Assembly (NCBI GenBank): GCA_903909215.1
Contig: CAIVUX010000033.1
Span: 1-64,000, forward strand
Direction of reading: 5' to 3'
DNA length: 64,000 nucleotides
DNA from: an uncultured Ferrovum sp.
GTDB lineage: Bacteria; Pseudomonadota; Gammaproteobacteria; Burkholderiales; Ferrovaceae
Within the stretch, counting starts at the first letter, position 1; each line of letters begins with the position of its first letter. Of the stretch, positions 42,128 to 49,156 are shown piece after piece. A model generated the notes under the pieces. It worked only from the letters and a program-made list of their open reading frames with translations. It was not told the DNA's origin and did not search any database. The position numbers and the translations under genes are program-made.

Positions 42128-42214
42128 GCCCGGGTGGCGAAATTGGTAGACGCATCAGACTCAAAATCTGACGCTGGCAACAGTGTGCCGGTTCGACTCC
42201 GGCCCCGGGCACCA
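42128..42214 (+). tRNA. tRNA-Leu(CAA)
   Basis: An 87-base type II tRNA with encoded CCA. The acceptor stem is GCCCGGG with CCCGGGC. The D-arm holds GAAATTGGTAGACGC, and the anticodon stem TCAGA/TCTGA encloses the loop CTCAAAA, giving anticodon CAA (codon UUG). The long variable arm CGCTGGCAACAGTG and the T-loop GTTCGACTCC are present. Its 3' end is partly copied at 44838-44855. Confidence 0.95.
42191..42208 (+). repeat. tRNA-Leu 3' segment, left copy of possible attachment repeat
   Basis: GTTCGACTCCGGCCCCGG in the T-arm/acceptor part of tRNA-Leu matches 44838-44855 at 17 of 18 bases. The 3' ends of tRNA genes are classic integration sites. Confidence 0.5.
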
Positions 42215-42328
42215 GCAAAAAAATTTAGTTGTCCATCCAAGTCCAACTATATCCGGATTATTTTATAACTTATAGCCATTCAGCTAAGTCGATGATGCTA
42301 TCACTTCATCACGCTTTTTTAGGGAAAA

Positions 42329-42733
42329 TTACTTTTGCAGCCGATCCCAGATGGATTCCATGATGAGAGAGGTTGCGCGATCGGCAGAGCAAACACCCTG
42401 ACAGACCACTGTGATTAGTTTCTTGTTGCCGCTGCGCAGCCCTAACTCCGCTTGAACATCTTCCGCCCACTCAGCAAGAGACACCATGAGATAGTCCCTT
42501 GACGCACTGCGGATGACTGATTTTTGGGTGGGGTTAAGGTTCCCTAGTATGGTCGACACTGCCGCATCGAGCGTCTCTGGCCAATTGTTTGAATTCTGTG
42601 CAGCGCTTGGCGACTGCTCCATGCTTGTCACTGTACGATCTGCTGGATCAACGGATTGCACTGTTTCAGCCGCAAGGATAATGTCGGGCATGATGGCCAT
42701 TGTGAGTGCCAGTAAAAATGGGAGCTTGCTCAT
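42329..42733 (-). CDS. Exported protein of unknown function (DUF6794-like pattern)
   Basis: A 134-residue protein with a signal peptide (MSKLPFLLALTMAIMPDIIL, cleavage near AAE), so probably periplasmic. The mature part has WPETLDAAVSTILGNLNPTQ, an ELGLRSGNKKLI segment with a following Cys pair (VVCQGVCS), and SLIMESIWDRLQ at the end. The spacing of W-P-T-L, G-L, G-N, L-C and I-W-L residues recalls a small domain I know as DUF6794, from memory only. It overlaps the cytochrome c gene by four bases, which ties it to the PQQ-dehydrogenase cluster. Confidence 0.6.
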   Translation of the reverse strand: MSKLPFLLALTMAIMPDIILAAETVQSVDPADRTVTSMEQSPSAAQNSNNWPETLDAAVSTILGNLNPTQKSVIRSASRDYLMVSLAEWAEDVQAELGLRSGNKKLITVVCQGVCSADRATSLIMESIWDRLQK

Positions 42734-43074
42734 TTTGGCATTTGAACTGTTATGCGCATGCTGGAATACCAGTTCGCTAGGCTTTCGATGTCCTCATCGG
42801 TAAGTTTTTTCGTAATGATAGTCATTTGTTGGTTTTGCCGCGCGCCCGCACGGAATGAGCGCAGTTGTTCTTGCAGATATTCGCGTTTCTGCCCGCTTAA
42901 GTTTGGCGCTCCCAGCAAGGTTGCAATGCCGTCCATGCCGTGACAGTTCTGACAGAGTGTCTTTACTTTGTCGGGTGCAATTAGCGCGTCGCTGGCCTCA
43001 GCCAATTGAGCTGCAGCGCCAAGAAAAAATATGTGTAGCAGTGTTGTAAGTATTTTTTTTGTGATGTTATTCAT
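42730..43074 (-). CDS. Periplasmic c-type cytochrome, single heme
   Basis: A 114-residue protein. The start ATG is at 43074 (MNNITKKILTTLLHIFFLGA), followed by a signal peptide ending near AEA. The heme-binding motif CQNCH is at about residues 41-45 and the distal Met ligand is probably in the QNQQMTIITKKLTDEDIE stretch. LANWYSSM is the typical C-terminal helix, so this is a class I cytochrome of the c4/c5/c553 type. It sits between the PQQ-type dehydrogenase gene and the exported unknown protein and is a likely electron acceptor for the former. Confidence 0.88.
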   Translation of the reverse strand: MNNITKKILTTLLHIFFLGAAAQLAEASDALIAPDKVKTLCQNCHGMDGIATLLGAPNLSGQKREYLQEQLRSFRAGARQNQQMTIITKKLTDEDIESLANWYSSMRITVQMPK

Positions 43075-43089
43075 GATGAGATTGCCCAA

Positions 43090-43122
43090 AGAAAAACGGG
43101 CGGAGCGTTAAGCCCCGCCCGT
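43090..43122 (-). terminator. Intrinsic terminator after the PQQ-type dehydrogenase gene
   Basis: On the minus strand ACGGGCGGGGC, loop TTAAC, GCTCCGCCCGT (one G-T pair) is followed by TTTTTC. It lies between the dehydrogenase and cytochrome c genes, so the cytochrome may depend on read-through or its own promoter. The plus strand also has a T-rich tail. Confidence 0.75.
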
Positions 43123-43139
43123 TTTAGTTTTCAACGAAA

Positions 43140-44456
43140 TTACTTCCCTTGATATGAGATGCGGTAAATTGCACCTGCTTTGTCGTCCGATACTAAGATA
43201 GAACCATCAACGTATTGTTTCACGTCAACCGGCCTGCCCAGATAAGCGCCTTCCGCGTTCATCCAGCCTTCCGCAAACGGTTCTGTTTTTACAGCGTTAC
43301 CCTTGTCGTCAAGATATGTCACCATTATTCTCGCGCCTCTTGGTTTTACAGCATTCCAAGAACCATGTTGCGCGTTAAAAATGGCGTTCTGATACTTGGC
43401 GGGGAACATTTTACCCGTGTAGAACATCATGCCCAGATCGGCAGCATGTGCGATCATTTCAACTTGAGGTTTGACATAATGATCTGCCAGTTCCTTGGGG
43501 ATTGGCTTGCCTTTGTACTCGTCAGTGCGCACTTCACCACCGCCATAATACGGGGCGCCATACCAACCACCAAGCTGCAGTACGCCGTTCACCGCAGGGA
43601 TCTTGTTCAGCTCTCCGGGTGGGGTTTCGTCGCCCATGCCGTCCACTTGATTGTCAGTAAACCACAAGCTGTTATCCTTTGGGTTAAATGCAAGCCCAGA
43701 GGAATTGCGGATACCGGTGGCCACCACTTTACGATTCTTGCCATCACGGTCGAAGCTGACGATCCCACCAATACCCCATTTGCGGTACAGGTCAATCTTT
43801 TCAGCAGGCTGGACGTTAAAAGGTTGTCCCAAGGTGATGTAGATTCTGTTGTCTGGTCCGATCACGCAGGCACGTGCAGTATGGTTGTACGATTCTTCTT
43901 CTGGAGGAATTAAATCGCCTTGCTTGACGATGGGGAATGCAACCGTATCGGAACCTTGTTGGAAGTATTCAGCTGCCGGGAACATCATGACGCGGTTACG
44001 CTCGGCAATGAACAGGAAGCCATCAGGTGAATAGCATGCACCGGCAGGGAGGTCGAACTTAAGGCTGGGGCTAAATTCATCAACCGTGTCGGCGACATTG
44101 TCCATGTCTCGGTCATTCGCTGAATAAACAGACCCTTTTAGAGTTCCGGCCCAAACCGTGGCGGTGTTGCGGCTAACGGCCATGCCACGTGCATCCGGTA
44201 CGATGGCGAACAATTCAATTTTAAACCCTTCAGGCAACTTGATCTGTTGCAGCATTTTTTTCAGGTTTTCAGCGTACTGACCACCTTGGGTAATGCGCTT
44301 CATCGGCCCCGTATCGGTTCGCTTGAAGGCGCCCAGCTTATCAAGGTTTGTGTCATCGTCTTTTGCCAAGCTGATGCTTGAGAATGATGAAAGTGCCAAA
44401 CAAGCTGCCAAGAAAACTGCCCGCTTCTTAAATACAGTTCTGATTGTTTTTTTCAT
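43140..44456 (-). CDS. PQQ-dependent sugar dehydrogenase-like protein (sorbosone dehydrogenase type)
   Basis: A 438-residue exported beta-propeller. The start is the ATG at 44456 (MKKTIRTVFKKRAVFLAACL), with GGAG 11 bases upstream and a signal peptide ending SLA. Family traits include LPEGFKIELFAIVPDARGMA, NRVMMFPAAEYF and HTARACVIGPDNRIYITLGQ. GIRNSSGLAFNPKDNSLWFT, FNAQHGSWNAVKPRGARIMV and GRPVDVKQYVDGSILVSDDK complete the pattern of soluble glucose/sorbosone dehydrogenases, which use PQQ to oxidise sugars or alcohols in the periplasm. No PQQ synthesis genes are visible, and the substrate is unknown. Base use looks more AT-rich than in the flanking genes. Confidence 0.82.
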   Translation of the reverse strand: MKKTIRTVFKKRAVFLAACLALSSFSSISLAKDDDTNLDKLGAFKRTDTGPMKRITQGGQYAENLKKMLQQIKLPEGFKIELFAIVPDARGMAVSRNTATVWAGTLKGSVYSANDRDMDNVADTVDEFSPSLKFDLPAGACYSPDGFLFIAERNRVMMFPAAEYFQQGSDTVAFPIVKQGDLIPPEEESYNHTARACVIGPDNRIYITLGQPFNVQPAEKIDLYRKWGIGGIVSFDRDGKNRKVVATGIRNSSGLAFNPKDNSLWFTDNQVDGMGDETPPGELNKIPAVNGVLQLGGWYGAPYYGGGEVRTDEYKGKPIPKELADHYVKPQVEMIAHAADLGMMFYTGKMFPAKYQNAIFNAQHGSWNAVKPRGARIMVTYLDDKGNAVKTEPFAEGWMNAEGAYLGRPVDVKQYVDGSILVSDDKAGAIYRISYQGK

Positions 44457-44508
44457 TCTGCTAAATCTCCTCAATATTTTTTATATGTTCTAATTAATCG
44501 TATAATTT

Positions 44509-44520
44509 ATTGACGTCAAT
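44509..44520. promoter_or_regulatory. Perfect palindrome ATTGACGTCAAT upstream of the PQQ-type dehydrogenase
   Basis: A 12-bp perfect palindrome 53 bases before the dehydrogenase ATG. On the minus strand it contains TTGACG, which could be the -35 box, so a bound protein would compete with RNA polymerase. The regulator is unknown and the -10 box is poor. Confidence 0.4.
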
Positions 44521-44650
44521 GCGTTTTTGCATGGCGTTTTGAGAGGTTACCCGTATTAATACCCAGCTGTCAACAAAGCAAAAAGTGCTGCCGATCTGTT
44601 GCATTGCACCAATAGAAAGGCGCGTAGTCCGCTGTCTACGAAACTCTATT

Positions 44651-44682
44651 CCGCCCCGGTAATTCCGGCGCGGGGGTTTTTT
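44651..44682 (+). terminator. Terminator-like hairpin in the gene-free stretch
   Basis: CCGCCCCGG, loop TAATT, CCGGCGCGGGGG with an internal bulge, followed by TTTTTT. No gene on the plus strand obviously needs it, so it may end a lost gene or RNA. Confidence 0.4.
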
Positions 44683-44764
44683 ATGATATAGCCGGGCATG
44701 CTGTGATACCACACGCTAGAATAAGCACATGAAGTCTGTCAAAATGGTGGTAGCAAGACTGACG

Positions 44765-44787
44765 TGACGGTAACTTTGACGGTAACT
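44765..44787. repeat. Tandem repeat TGACGGTAACT, two copies
   Basis: TGACGGTAACT occurs at 44765-44775 and 44777-44787, a 12-base period, 51 bases left of the tRNA-Leu remnant. Such short direct repeats flank integrase-binding regions in some elements, but two copies alone are weak evidence. Confidence 0.5.
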
Positions 44788-44837
44788 CTAAATTAAAATA
44801 ATCACAGAATGGCTATTCATGCGGGTTACGATCAACT

Positions 44838-44855
44838 GTTCGAGTCCGGCCCCGG
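44838..44855 (+). repeat. Partial copy of the tRNA-Leu 3' end (possible attachment-site remnant)
   Basis: GTTCGAGTCCGGCCCCGG matches the tRNA-Leu T-arm/acceptor end at 42191-42208 with one mismatch, in the same orientation. The two copies bracket about 2.6 kb holding the PQQ-type dehydrogenase cluster. Confidence 0.5.
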
Positions 44856-44892
44856 CCATGTCTATTAACCCCCAATATTACTTGATTACCCC

Positions 44893-45957
44893 ATGAGTCT
44901 TCTGTTTAGCCCCCTGTCACTGCGCAGCATCACCCTCCCCAATCGCATCGTGGTATCGCCCATGTGCCAATACTCAGCCCATGAGGGTGTGGCCAACGAT
45001 TGGCATTTAATGCATTTGGGGAAATTTGCCGTGTCCGGCGTGGGCATGGTTATTGTAGAAGCCACGGGCGTGGAAATGACGGGGCGCATTACCCCCCATT
45101 GCCTGGCCTTATGCAATGATCAGCAAGAAGCCGCGTTAACGCGCGTTGTGCAATTTTGCAAGGCTCACGGACCGGCGCGCATGGCCATTCAATTGGGTCA
45201 CGCGGGTCGCAAAGGCTCCACGCGGCGGCCGTGGGATGCCGGTGCGCCGCTCACTTCAACTCAAGGGGGTTGGTTAGTAGATGCGCCCTCTGCTATACCC
45301 TACAACAGCGATGGTGAAGTGCCTCATGCTCTGACCACCACTGACCTCACCCGCATCCTAAACGCATTTGTGAATTCTGCGCAACGCGCCTTGCGCGCCG
45401 GTTTTGAAGGCATTGAAGTGCATGGTGCGCATGGATATTTGTTGCATCAATTCCTGTCACCGCTCACCAACCAACGCACGGATGCCTATGGTGGCAGTCT
45501 AGAAAACCGCCTGCGTTATCCCCTGGAAGTCTTTAAAGCCGTGCGTGCCATCTGGCCCGAGCATTTGCCTTTGGGTATCCGCCTGTCTGCAGTGGATTGG
45601 GTCCCCGGGGGTCTGACCCCAGAAGATACGCTATTTAATGCAGCAGCATTTAAAGCCGCCGGCGCTGATTGGATTGATGTCTCCACAGGTGGATTGGTGG
45701 CCCATCAAAAAATTACCGTGGGCCCGGGCTATCAAGTGCCTTTTGCCGCACAAGTAAAACACGCCACCGCAGCCACCACTATGGCGGTGGGCATGATTAC
45801 CGACGCCCACCAAGCGGAAGCCATCCTGCAAAACGGTGATGCCGATTTAATTGCCATGGCACGCGCCATGTTGCGCAACCCCCATTGGGCATGGCACGCA
45901 GCAGAGGCTTTGAATGAAAGCGCAACTGTGGTTCCGCAATATCTGCGCGCGCGCTAG
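44893..45957 (+). CDS. NADH:flavin oxidoreductase, Old Yellow Enzyme family (YqjM-like)
   Basis: A 354-residue FMN-dependent ene-reductase TIM barrel. Visible motifs are NRIVVSPMCQYSAHEGVAND (the Cys of the YqjM class beside FMN), then AIQLGHAGRKGSTRRPWD. GFEGIEVHGAHGYLLHQFLS and FLSPLTNQRTDAYGGSLENR are the active-site His pair and signature. MAVGMITDAHQAEAIL and DLIAMARAMLRNPHW bind the FMN phosphate. Residues 239-243 (G-G-L-T-P) come from one 13-bp repeat copy. It ends 9 bases before the PLP decarboxylase gene. The physiological substrate is unknown. Confidence 0.92.
   Translation: MSLLFSPLSLRSITLPNRIVVSPMCQYSAHEGVANDWHLMHLGKFAVSGVGMVIVEATGVEMTGRITPHCLALCNDQQEAALTRVVQFCKAHGPARMAIQLGHAGRKGSTRRPWDAGAPLTSTQGGWLVDAPSAIPYNSDGEVPHALTTTDLTRILNAFVNSAQRALRAGFEGIEVHGAHGYLLHQFLSPLTNQRTDAYGGSLENRLRYPLEVFKAVRAIWPEHLPLGIRLSAVDWVPGGLTPEDTLFNAAAFKAAGADWIDVSTGGLVAHQKITVGPGYQVPFAAQVKHATAATTMAVGMITDAHQAEAILQNGDADLIAMARAMLRNPHWAWHAAEALNESATVVPQYLRAR
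45608..45620. repeat. GGGGTCTGACCCC palindrome, single copy inside the OYE gene
   Basis: One exact copy, read as G-L-T-P in the segment AVDWVPGGLTPEDT, a surface loop position after the conserved S-A-x-D-W motif. Confidence 0.9.
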
Positions 45958-45966
45958 ACAGTATTT

Positions 45967-47388
45967 ATGACGCCCGAAGAGTTTCGCCAATGGGGTCATC
46001 AACTCATCGACTGGCTGGCGGATTATCAACAGCAAATAGAACAATACCCCGTTCGCTCAGCACTTAAACCTGGCGAATTTCGCGCTTCACTCCCCGCTCA
46101 CGCGCCGGAAGCGCCCGAATCCTTTCAAGCCATTTTAGACGACCTGAACAACAAAATATTACCGGGCATTACCCATTGGCAATCGCCTAACTTCTTTGCT
46201 TTCTTTCCCTCCAACGCGTCTGGTTATTCTGTATTGGGTGAATTGGTGGCGGCGGGGTTAAGTGTGCAGGGCATGCTGTGGGAAACCAGCCCCGCTTGCA
46301 CTGAGTTAGAAACCCATGTTCTGGATTGGTTGGTGACGTTATTGGGCCTGCCCGCGCGTTTTCGCTCTGATGGATTAGGGGGCGGCGTGATTCAAGACAG
46401 CGCCTCCAGCGCGCTTCTGTGCGCCCTGATTGCCGCGCGCGAACGCTGCACTGGTTTTAACAGCCGTTTGCAAGGCAGCGACAATCGGCTGGTGCTCTAC
46501 GCATCCACAGAAGCCCATTCCTCCTTAGAAAAAGCCGCAGTTATCGCCGGTATTGGCCTAAACCAAGTGCGCCGCATTGGTGTGGATAAAAACCATACGC
46601 TGCGCGTGGATGAATTGCAGCGCACCTTAGCCGCCGATCGTGCCGCGGGTTTAATGCCTTTCATGGTGGTGGCCACCTTAGGCACCACCTCCTCACTGTC
46701 TTGTGATTCGCTTCCCGCCTTAAGCGCTTTATGTTTGCATGAAAAACTGTGGCTGCATGTGGATGCCGCCATGGCCGGCAGTGCCGCCCTATGTCCAGAA
46801 TACCGTCATATCCATGAGGGATTAGAAGGGGCGGACAGTTATTGCTTTAACCCTCACAAATGGTTGCTGACCAACTTTGATTGCGATTGTTTTTATGTGG
46901 CCGATCGCGCAGCTCTTACGCGCGCCTTATCCGTGGCGCCGGCTTATTTGGACAACCCGGCCAGCGAGAGCGGTTCTGTGATTGACTACCGTGATTGGCA
47001 AATTCCATTGGGGCGGCGCTTTCGTGCACTCAAACTGTGGTTTGTGTTGCGCGGGTTTGGCGCCGAGGGTTTGCGTCAAAATATTCGCCACGGTATTGCC
47101 TTGGCACAGCGTTGGGGAAAAATCATAGAGTCCGACTCTAATTTTGAACTGGCATGCCCGGTGGCATTTAATCTCATTTGTTTTCGCCATCACAAGGGTG
47201 ACGCTTTCAATCAACAATTAAAAAATGCGCTAAATGATTCCGGAAAAATGTATCTCAGCCACACTGTGCTCGATGGTCGTTATACCTTACGCCTTTGCGT
47301 GGGGCAGAGTACGGTACAGGCGCATCATACCGATGCCGCTTGGAACTTGATTGTACAGACCGCTCAAAAGCAATCAGAAGCGCTCTAA
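45967..47388 (+). CDS. Group II PLP-dependent decarboxylase (aromatic-L-amino-acid decarboxylase-like)
   Basis: A 473-residue PLP enzyme of the DOPA/tryptophan/tyrosine decarboxylase group. The N-terminal block GITHWQSPNFFAFFPSNASG and the substrate region SPACTELETHVLDWL are typical. The cofactor site has HVDAAMAGSAALCPEYRH, and the Schiff-base Lys is in FNPHKWLLTNFDCDCFYV. It should decarboxylate an amino acid, probably aromatic, to the amine; the substrate cannot be fixed. It follows the OYE gene by 9 bases and is followed by a perfect palindrome before the LuxR-type gene. Confidence 0.88.
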   Translation: MTPEEFRQWGHQLIDWLADYQQQIEQYPVRSALKPGEFRASLPAHAPEAPESFQAILDDLNNKILPGITHWQSPNFFAFFPSNASGYSVLGELVAAGLSVQGMLWETSPACTELETHVLDWLVTLLGLPARFRSDGLGGGVIQDSASSALLCALIAARERCTGFNSRLQGSDNRLVLYASTEAHSSLEKAAVIAGIGLNQVRRIGVDKNHTLRVDELQRTLAADRAAGLMPFMVVATLGTTSSLSCDSLPALSALCLHEKLWLHVDAAMAGSAALCPEYRHIHEGLEGADSYCFNPHKWLLTNFDCDCFYVADRAALTRALSVAPAYLDNPASESGSVIDYRDWQIPLGRRFRALKLWFVLRGFGAEGLRQNIRHGIALAQRWGKIIESDSNFELACPVAFNLICFRHHKGDAFNQQLKNALNDSGKMYLSHTVLDGRYTLRLCVGQSTVQAHHTDAAWNLIVQTAQKQSEAL

Positions 47389-47391
47389 TTG

Positions 47392-47405
47392 TAGAGAGCT
47401 CTCTA
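47392..47405. promoter_or_regulatory. Perfect 14-bp palindrome TAGAGAGCTCTCTA
   Basis: It lies 3 bases after the decarboxylase stop and 90 bases before the LuxR-type regulator ATG. There is no T-run, so it is not a terminator. It could be an operator of the regulator/pilus cluster. Confidence 0.45.
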
Positions 47406-47494
47406 TATAGCTGACAGTTTTTACAGTGGCTCTGCCCATGAATTTGTATCCTGACCCTCCCGCAGTTTCACAATCACAACGGAGACAGGATGTC

Positions 47495-48160
47495 ATGACA
47501 CCTCAAAACCCTATTCGTGTATTTGCTGCCACCCATAATCAGATTACTATCTGGGGGCTCAAATCTCTGCTAGAAGCCTCACAAAAACCTCTGCAGTGGG
47601 CCGGTAGCCACCCCATCGATCACAACCTGATGAATGAGATTGCCCGCAAGAAGCCCCACATTGTGGTGTGCGATGCGGCACTCATGGATGCAGCGCAAGA
47701 ATTACCCACACAATTGCACGAACAAGGCATTGGTTTATTGGTGTTGAGTCCGTCACGGGATTTATCCGAACAAGAAACATTGGTGCGTGCAGGCGCCAAA
47801 GGCGTCATTCACATGGGTGAAGCGGCGGGCACCTTATTGGGCGCCATCGAACAAGTGGCGGATGCCCGTCTGTGGTTATCGCCTGACTTGGCCAACCGCA
47901 TGCTGTACCGTGCCATTGGGGGTCCGTTGGCACCTAAGGCCACGCCTGATGAAACCCGTATTGGGCACCTCACGCGCCGCGAACGCCATGTTATCTCTAC
48001 CCTCACGCGCAACCCAGAGGCCAAAGCCTTTACTTTAGGCACGTTACTGGAAATTAGTGAATTTACGGTGCGCAACCATCTCTCCATTATTTATCGCAAA
48101 TTAGCATTGCGCGGGCGCGCGGCTTTGGTGATCTTTGCCAATCGTCATCACTTGGCCTAA
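47495..48160 (+). CDS. LuxR/NarL-type regulator with degenerate receiver domain
   Basis: A 221-residue protein. The start is the ATG at 47495 (MTPQNPIRVFAATHNQITIW), with GGAGACAGG upstream. The N-terminal half has receiver topology. However, the acidic pair expected after strand 1 is replaced by Ala-Ala-Thr-His, and the conserved Lys of strand 5 is missing (GAKGVIHMGEA). An Asp does remain in IVVCDAALMD. The C-terminal half is a LuxR HTH: LTRRERHVISTLTRN, TLGTLLEISEFTVRNHLSII and YRKLALRGRAALVIFA. It lies just upstream of the Tad pilus operon and may regulate it without classical phosphorylation; this is inference. Confidence 0.82.
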   Translation: MTPQNPIRVFAATHNQITIWGLKSLLEASQKPLQWAGSHPIDHNLMNEIARKKPHIVVCDAALMDAAQELPTQLHEQGIGLLVLSPSRDLSEQETLVRAGAKGVIHMGEAAGTLLGAIEQVADARLWLSPDLANRMLYRAIGGPLAPKATPDETRIGHLTRRERHVISTLTRNPEAKAFTLGTLLEISEFTVRNHLSIIYRKLALRGRAALVIFANRHHLA

Positions 48161-48169
48161 CTACAATGC

Positions 48170-48787
48170 ATGGCTCAACATAATTCACTGTGGGAATGGA
48201 CCCTGCGGCTATTGGCCGCGGCAGCGGTGGGAATTTTTTGGTGGAAAGCCTGCCAACATTGGCAGCATAACGACAAACAGATAGTACTGCTGCTCTTTGT
48301 TTTTAGCGAAACGCTCACCATATTAATGCTGTTAATTAACCACGCCCCTGCGCTGCGCGACTGGAATCCCATCTCTGTCACCAGCAGCTTGTTTGCCACT
48401 TTTTATTTTTTGCTACTCGACCCCTTTGGCGGTGAGGCTCTATTACCTGCCTGGATATGCGCCTTCTTTATTCTGTTCGGTGCGCTTTGGCAAATCTATG
48501 CCAAAATTTCATTGGGTCGCTCATTTGGGTTGCTGCCGGCTTTGCGCAGTGTTCGCACGCAAGGGGCTTATCACTATGTTCGCCACCCCATTTATATGGG
48601 TTATTTAATTTGCGATTTTGGTTTTTTCTTGGCGCACTTCAATATTCATAACTTCTGCATTTACTTAGGTCTATACAGCTTACAAGTCATCCGCATTATT
48701 CGCGAAGAGCGCTTACTCTCTCAAACGCTAGTTTACCAGCAGTATCAATCTGTGGTGCGTTGGCGTTTGGTTCCTGGGTTTTTTTGA
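48170..48787 (+). CDS. Membrane methyltransferase, isoprenylcysteine carboxyl methyltransferase-like
   Basis: A 205-residue protein with about five membrane segments. The C-terminal GAYHYVRHPIYMGYLICDFG, followed by EERLLSQTLVYQQY, is the cofactor-binding signature of the ICMT/PEMT-type membrane methyltransferases. In this signature R-H-P and E-E-R bind SAM. The usual eukaryotic substrate (prenylated protein) is not expected; bacterial members are mostly unassigned and could methylate lipids or other membrane compounds. It lies 9 bases after the LuxR-type gene and 149 bases before the flp pilin gene, so it may belong to the regulator unit. Confidence 0.75.
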   Translation: MAQHNSLWEWTLRLLAAAAVGIFWWKACQHWQHNDKQIVLLLFVFSETLTILMLLINHAPALRDWNPISVTSSLFATFYFLLLDPFGGEALLPAWICAFFILFGALWQIYAKISLGRSFGLLPALRSVRTQGAYHYVRHPIYMGYLICDFGFFLAHFNIHNFCIYLGLYSLQVIRIIREERLLSQTLVYQQYQSVVRWRLVPGFF

Positions 48788-48936
48788 ACCACTACCCCAG
48801 ACGAATGTGTGGGGTTTGCCCCCTCACAGACATCACATCAGTTGATGCAGTTGTGACTGTTTTAATACATAGGGCATCGATAAGCTGAATTCACATGGAC
48901 GCCCATCGGTGCCCCTGTCTACTTCAGGAGAATTTT

Positions 48937-49119
48937 ATGCGCAACGCACTCAAACAGCTCAAACAATTCCTACGCAACGAAGATGGTGTTACCGCCATCG
49001 AATACGGACTCATTGCAGCCTTAATCGGGATGGTGGCCATTACCGGTGCCACCGTGGTGGGCACCAACCTCAACACCAAGTTTAATTCCATCGCCACCAG
49101 TATCGGTTCGGCAGGCTAG
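48937..49119 (+). CDS. flp: Flp family type IVb pilin
   Basis: A 60-residue prepilin. The start is the ATG at 48937 (MRNALKQLKQFLRNEDG), with AGGAG upstream. The leader ends in Gly and the mature pilin begins VTAIEYGLIAALIGMVAIT, with the Glu-Tyr pair that defines Flp pilins. Cleavage by a TadV/CpaA-type peptidase, not present in the window, would leave about 43 residues. It is the first gene of the Tad operon and probably the major subunit of an adhesive pilus. The 149-base upstream gap presumably holds the operon promoter, but I see no good sigma-70 match. Confidence 0.95.
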   Translation: MRNALKQLKQFLRNEDGVTAIEYGLIAALIGMVAITGATVVGTNLNTKFNSIATSIGSAG

Positions 49120-49156
49120 TCGCTATGACATCTTATGCTGTGCGGATAGAACGGTC

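Larger units (their letters stand above)
44475..44892. other. 418-base gene-free stretch with palindrome, tandem repeat and tRNA remnant
   Basis: I find no convincing gene here. A 72-codon minus-strand frame (44494-44712) has no recognisable features. The stretch holds the upstream region of the PQQ-type dehydrogenase gene with a 12-bp palindrome (44509-44520), a terminator-like hairpin with six Ts (44651-44682), a 12-base tandem repeat (44765-44787) and the tRNA-Leu 3' end copy (44838-44855). It looks like the decayed right edge of an insertion. Confidence 0.6.

Noticed and set aside
44494-44712. 72-codon minus-strand frame upstream of the PQQ-type dehydrogenase
   Set aside because: It has no ribosome site or recognisable motif, and it covers the likely promoter palindrome.
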